From NCBI GenBank assembly GCA_937935205.1, contig CALGXU010000186.1, positions 1 through 7,442 of the forward strand: a stretch of DNA of 7,442 nt. The letters are read 5' to 3'. Within the stretch, counting starts at the first letter, position 1; each line of letters starts with the position of its first letter. This DNA comes from an uncultured Rothia sp. Lineage in GTDB: Bacteria; Actinomycetota; Actinomycetes; Actinomycetales; Micrococcaceae. The notes beneath the pieces were generated by a model, which was not told the DNA's origin, did no database searches, and worked only from the letters and a program-made list of their open reading frames with translations. This document shows, piece after piece, positions 4,989 through 7,442 of this stretch. A program made the translations under genes and the position numbers.

Positions 4989-5828
4989 TTAGAATGCACC
5001 TCGAGTATCTGCCATGCGCAATACTTCAAAAGCCTGTTCATATGTTGCTTGGAAAGTCCATTGACTCACTCGTCGACCTTCAGAGTCCATGCTCGCTACG
5101 TCATGGTACCTAACTGATTCGTGGAAGCCAGTGTACTTCTTATCAGAGCCGGCTCCTGTGTATTTCAACCAAACATAGGCCCGATGCAGCTCTGAACCGT
5201 AAGGAAGGTTGGGGTTCCGCTTGGTCCAGGGTTCTTCCTCATTTGGAGGATTCATATCGGGTAGCTTGACTGCCGGACTACCAGCTAGGCGGTATGCCAT
5301 AAGCACCGTTGTTTTTTCACCTGCTGGGGCATCGTAATGGAAATTCCCATCACTCCAACCCCAGGTAATGCCCCGCTCACGAGCCCACATCACCACAGGA
5401 AAACGCGGATCATCAGTCTTAATATCACCATACGGAGACTGAGCCGGAAGATTCTTCACCTCGGGAGAACCTGACAGACGGTACAAATACTCCACAAACT
5501 GGCCACGAGAGATCACGGTGTTTTCTTCGATTAGCTGATACTTCTGGTATTCAGAAATCAGTCCAACGCACTCAGCCCAGTCGTAGATAATCTTGCGACT
5601 GTAATCCACATAACCATTCGGAAGGTACTTATATTCGTAGATTGCGCGGTCGTTACAGGTCACTGCCGGTTCATCGGGCTGCACAATAGGGGTCACCTGG
5701 CGAGGTTTCAGAACACCAAGAGAATACGCCGGAACACTACCGCACACCATGGCGCCTGCAAGCAGTACCGTGCCGCCAACCTGGATAGCCCGCTTCGTGG
5801 GGCGGGTGAATAATTGTCGAAGCACCAT
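4989..5828 (-). CDS. Secreted S-layer-homology (SLH)-like domain protein
   Basis: This encodes 279 residues with a Sec-type signal peptide: a basic start (RQLFTRPTKR), the hydrophobic core AIQVGGTVLLAGAMVCG and a likely cleavage after VPA (residue 34). The mature protein has SLH-like modules of the actinobacterial sort. SRGQFVEYLYRLSGSPEV (107-124) is followed by the clearest one, YGDIKTDDPRF...WARERGITWGWSDGNFHYDAPAGEKTTVLMAYRLAGSPAV (133-187), and then a diverged third repeat (about 220-279). SLH modules usually anchor or organise cell-surface proteins; the exact role here is unknown. No enzymatic domain or LPXTG signal is visible. ATG 5828 has GAAGGAG only 2 nt upstream, so GTG 5825 (5 nt spacing) may be the true start; a TTG at 5870 is less likely because it would read through the Shine-Dalgarno. 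Base composition is visibly lower in GC than the neighbours, which suggests acquisition. Confidence 0.75.
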   Translation of the reverse strand: MVLRQLFTRPTKRAIQVGGTVLLAGAMVCGSVPAYSLGVLKPRQVTPIVQPDEPAVTCNDRAIYEYKYLPNGYVDYSRKIIYDWAECVGLISEYQKYQLIEENTVISRGQFVEYLYRLSGSPEVKNLPAQSPYGDIKTDDPRFPVVMWARERGITWGWSDGNFHYDAPAGEKTTVLMAYRLAGSPAVKLPDMNPPNEEEPWTKRNPNLPYGSELHRAYVWLKYTGAGSDKKYTGFHESVRYHDVASMDSEGRRVSQWTFQATYEQAFEVLRMADTRGAF

Positions 5829-5848
5829 AGCTCCTTCAAAATAAGGGG

Positions 5849-5863
5849 GCACAATCTTTGTGC
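5849..5863 (-). promoter_or_regulatory. Small 5'UTR hairpin before the SLH-like gene
   Basis: On the minus strand GCACAA and TTGTGC flank a 3-nt loop, giving a perfect 6-bp stem. It ends about 11 nt before the Shine-Dalgarno GAAGGAG (5831-5837). It could influence translation or be an operator dyad. I see no T-run after it. Confidence 0.4.
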
Positions 5864-5875
5864 ACTCCAATGAGT

Positions 5876-5904
5876 AGAACGTTCTCAGCGTATCAAAAAT
5901 CCTA
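5876..5904 (-). promoter_or_regulatory. Candidate -10 box and palindromic operator of the SLH-like gene
   Basis: On the minus strand TAGGAT (5904-5899) is a TANNNT-type -10 candidate without a clear -35. About 13 bp downstream lies the perfect 10-bp palindrome AGAACGTTCT (5876-5885), within TGAG...CTCA-like flanks. If TAGGAT is used, the palindrome would fall just after the transcription start, where a repressor could block it. It does not have the spacing of the actinobacterial LexA box (GAAC-4 nt-GTTC). Confidence 0.35.
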
Positions 5905-5947
5905 ACCTTCAGGTAGAGATTTAGAGAATATGCAATGGGGTGAAAAC

Positions 5948-5993
5948 AAAAGAGTGCGAGGCGGGTTCCCGATAAGGAACCCGCCCCACACTC
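5948..5993 (-). terminator. Intrinsic terminator of the PHP-domain gene (repeat element copy 2, inverted)
   Basis: Read on the minus strand, the same first arm GAGTGTGGGGCGGGTTCC as copy 1 is followed by the loop TTATCG and a second arm with two mismatches to perfect pairing, then TTTTGTTTT. It begins 10 bp after the PHP gene stop (6004-6006), which is itself a tandem TAG TAA. Over 48 nt it differs from the element at 4893-4940 at only three positions. Confidence 0.88.
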
Positions 5994-6003
5994 TTTCGTC
6001 TTA

Positions 6004-6972
6004 CTACTGAGTTGCCAGTAGCTCGCGGATACGCGCCACCGTCACCGCATCCGTCGTATTCTCACCCAGCAGGTTCGGCTTGCCCGCACCGTGATAATCA
6101 CTCGAACCCGTCACCAGCACATCACGGCCCGCCGCACGCTGACGCTCAATGAACTCCAGCAGACGCGCCCGGTCCTCCGGAGAGTTCTCACGGTGATACA
6201 CCTCCACACCCGCCAGGCCGGCATCCACCATCAAACCCAGGTACTCCAGGCTCAGGGCGGGTCCACGCATCGTACTCATCGGATGCGCAATCACCGGCAC
6301 GCCCCCAGCCTCACGCACCAGACGCACCGCCTCTAACGGGTCCAGCGCATCCTGCGGCACATAGTAGGGGCTACCCGTATACAGCAGCTTCGCAAAAGCC
6401 TCAGAACGATCAGCAACCACACCGGCAGCAACCAGCGCATCAGCAATATGGGGGCGGCCCACCGCCGTGTTCCCCTCCCCCACCTGCGCCAACACGTCAT
6501 CCCAGGTCAGCGGGTAGTCAGCGGCAAGACGGCCCACAATAGCCTGCGCACGGCCCTCACGGCTGGCACGAATCGCCTCCACACGGCGCGCCAACTCCGA
6601 ACCCACCGGGTCAAAACCATAAGCGAGCAGGTGAATAGTCTTCGTGCGTGCGCGGCCCTCACCGTCGGTGTAACGGTAACGGCAGGAGAACTCGGCACCG
6701 GGCAGAAAATCCAGACCGTGTTCATCCGCCAGTTGAGCCGCCTGCGCCCAACCAGCCGTCGTATCGTGATCAGTCAGCGCAAACCCAGCCAACCCGGCGC
6801 GAGCAATCAGCGGCACCAGCTCGGTCAGGCTCTGCGTGCCGTCAGAAATAGCGGAGTGAATATGCAAATCGTAACGCCCGGCACGGTTCAGATGTTCAGG
6901 CGCGTCCAATTCAGCGGGCTGCGGCGCCTGCCGCGCATTAGGTGCACTATTTCGGTGTTCTGTCTGCGTCAT
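6004..6972 (-). CDS. PHP-domain metal-dependent phosphoesterase (YciV/TrpH-like)
   Basis: This encodes a 322-residue cytoplasmic protein with the full polymerase-and-histidinol-phosphatase metal site. YDLHIHSAISDGT gives H37, H39 and D44; LTDHDT gives D68 and H69; GAEFS gives E94; TIHLLAYGFD gives H114. GRPHIA (172-177), IAHP with H230, VEVYH (256-260) and GSSDYHG with D292 and H294 follow. The arrangement, with an inserted helical region (about 125-200) between the two halves of the metal site, is that of the YciV family. E. coli YciV hydrolyses 3',5'-nucleotide bisphosphates and short RNA 5' ends, so a nucleotide or RNA clean-up role is likely. The first 32 residues are a Pro/Ala/Gln-rich extension. 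ATG 6972 has AAGGAG 5 nt upstream. It is divergent from the aminopeptidase P gene and ends in a dedicated terminator. The substrate is inferred from the family only. Confidence 0.88.
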   Translation of the reverse strand: MTQTEHRNSAPNARQAPQPAELDAPEHLNRAGRYDLHIHSAISDGTQSLTELVPLIARAGLAGFALTDHDTTAGWAQAAQLADEHGLDFLPGAEFSCRYRYTDGEGRARTKTIHLLAYGFDPVGSELARRVEAIRASREGRAQAIVGRLAADYPLTWDDVLAQVGEGNTAVGRPHIADALVAAGVVADRSEAFAKLLYTGSPYYVPQDALDPLEAVRLVREAGGVPVIAHPMSTMRGPALSLEYLGLMVDAGLAGVEVYHRENSPEDRARLLEFIERQRAAGRDVLVTGSSDYHGAGKPNLLGENTTDAVTVARIRELLATQ

Positions 6973-7032
6973 ATTCTCTCCTTCCCCGCCCCTGCTAGTT
7001 CGTCGCCACCTCAGCGGGGTTTAAGGGCATGT

Positions 7033-7061
7033 CATCTACTCTTCTGATTCAACCCTACCAA
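7033..7061 (-). promoter_or_regulatory. Candidate promoter of the PHP-domain gene
   Basis: On the minus strand TTGGTA (7061-7056) and TAGATG (7038-7033) are separated by exactly 17 bp, a plausible -35/-10 pair (4/6 and 3/6 consensus positions). It would start transcription near 7026, leaving a leader of about 54 nt. The -35 overlaps the first CAATATCGG repeat. In the leader CCCCGC and GCGGGG (7019-7014 and 6989-6984, minus strand) could pair across a long loop just upstream of the Shine-Dalgarno. Confidence 0.4.
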
Positions 7062-7140
7062 TATCGGCGGCGCAATATCGGGCACCCGGTCGCAGGTCAA
7101 AGATATATTCTGACCCACCGCACCCTCTCTTATGGTCAAA
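7059..7140. promoter_or_regulatory. Repeated half-sites between the divergent PHP and aminopeptidase P genes
   Basis: CAATATCGG occurs twice as direct repeats (7059-7067 and 7073-7081, 14-bp period). GGTCA (7095-7099) and TGACC (7111-7115) form an inverted pair with an 11-bp spacer, and GGTCAAA recurs directly at 7095-7101 and 7134-7140. The motifs cover the centre of the divergent intergenic region, where a shared regulator would bind. No known operator consensus is recognised. Confidence 0.4.
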
Positions 7141-7152
7141 AGCGCTAAAACA

Positions 7153-7182
7153 CCTGCCCACCTGTGGTGAAGGCGATATGAT
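7153..7182 (+). promoter_or_regulatory. Promoter of the aminopeptidase P gene, probably giving a leaderless mRNA
   Basis: TATGAT (7177-7182) matches the -10 consensus at five of six positions. Counting the usual distance, the transcription start falls on the A of the ATG at 7189, so the mRNA would have no 5' leader. The -35 region (CTGCCC, 7154-7159, 17-bp spacer) is weak. Leaderless mRNAs are common in Actinobacteria. Confidence 0.55.
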
Positions 7183-7188
7183 TAACCC

Positions 7189-7442
7189 ATGACTGAGAAC
7201 AACGAGAAGAGCACCGAAGCTCAGAAGACTGACCACCGCAGCACCCCCAAGGCGTCTGCGTTCACCGAATTCATTGCCGCAAACTGGGCACCTGCCGAAG
7301 ATGACGGCTACACCCGCGAGCCCGTAGCAGACTACGCAGCTGAGCGCCGCGCCAAGATCTCCAAGGCATTCCCCGGCGAGCGCCTCGTCCTGCCCGCAGG
7401 CCCGCTGAAGGTCCGCTCCAACGACTGCGACTACCGCTTCCG
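7189..7442 (+). CDS. pepP: Aminopeptidase P family protein, N-terminal part (runs off the window)
   Basis: The frame from ATG 7189 stays open to the window end, giving 84 complete codons: MTENNEKSTEAQKTDHRSTP... then FTEFIAANWAP...ADYAAERRAKISKAF and PGERLVLPAGPLKVRSNDCDYRFR. The last part resembles the start of the aminopeptidase P N-terminal domain (AERRAKI... PGERLVLPAG...RSNDCDYRFR, where the family continues into the P-D-S-F-Y-L region). These enzymes are Mn-dependent and remove the residue before proline from peptide N termini in the cytoplasm. The catalytic pita-bread domain lies beyond the window, so enzyme class is inferred from the N-terminal domain. The first 25 residues are a polar, Lys/Glu/Thr-rich extension. 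GAAGG (7169-7173) is 15 nt from this ATG, too far for a normal Shine-Dalgarno, in line with leaderless translation. It is divergent from the PHP-domain gene. Confidence 0.78.
   Translation, partial: MTENNEKSTEAQKTDHRSTPKASAFTEFIAANWAPAEDDGYTREPVADYAAERRAKISKAFPGERLVLPAGPLKVRSNDCDYRF

Noticed and set aside
4979..4991. AT palindrome TAAAAAGTTTTTA overlapping the stop of the SLH-like gene
   Set aside because: It is a 5-bp A/T stem with a 1-nt centre and cannot form a stable hairpin; too weak to call a terminator.
5742..5790. Lipoprotein signal (Cys 29) in the SLH-like protein
   Set aside because: The residues before the cysteine are A-M-V, which do not fit a lipobox (small residue at -1). A Sec signal peptidase I site after VPA fits better.
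5876..5885. SOS (LexA) box at AGAACGTTCT
   Set aside because: Actinobacterial LexA boxes have GAAC and GTTC separated by about 4 nt; here they abut, so only a generic palindrome is reported.
7036..7236. 66-codon minus-strand frame across the divergent intergenic region
   Set aside because: It overlaps the start of the aminopeptidase P gene and both candidate promoters, and shows no domain.

Overview
The window looks like chromosomal DNA of a high-GC actinobacterium. Codon use is strongly G/C-biased, a DUF3107 small protein is present (an actinobacterial family), and the whole gene set is typical of Actinobacteria. Micrococcaceae, especially a Rothia-like organism, is my best guess. That is an impression from protein style, not the result of a search. 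I see no tRNA, rRNA, CRISPR array, insertion sequence or phage gene.

Layout, left to right. (1) The 3' part of hemA, glutamyl-tRNA reductase (1-807, +), is followed by an intrinsic terminator. (2) A leader with a 13-bp tandem repeat and a strong 5'UTR hairpin precedes a 75-residue DUF3107 protein (1099-1326, +). (3) A 523-bp gene-poor stretch (1327-1849) is full of inverted repeats and holds two adjacent triple-repeat arrays. It ends in a GC-rich element with alternative pairings, placed directly before the next start codon. (4) A DEAD-box RNA helicase with an Arg/Gly/Ser/Glu-rich tail (1850-3574, +) is followed 8 bp later by a beta-class DNA N6-adenine methyltransferase with no restriction partner (3583-4854, +); the two are probably one transcript. 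(5) A near-perfect 18-bp-stem terminator follows. (6) An island of visibly lower GC carries a secreted S-layer-homology-like protein (4989-5828, -). (7) A second, inverted copy of the same terminator-like 48-nt element ends a PHP-domain phosphoesterase gene (6004-6972, -). (8) A divergent promoter region carries repeated half-sites. (9) The 5' end of an aminopeptidase P gene (7189-7442, +) appears to be read from a leaderless mRNA.

Most genes are housekeeping: tetrapyrrole synthesis, RNA remodelling, DNA methylation, nucleotide or RNA phosphoester hydrolysis, and peptide turnover. The unusual material is mostly non-coding: the repeat-rich helicase leader, and the low-GC surface-protein gene bracketed by inverted copies of one hairpin element. 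I did not find a convincing new multi-gene system. These two regions are where I would look first.
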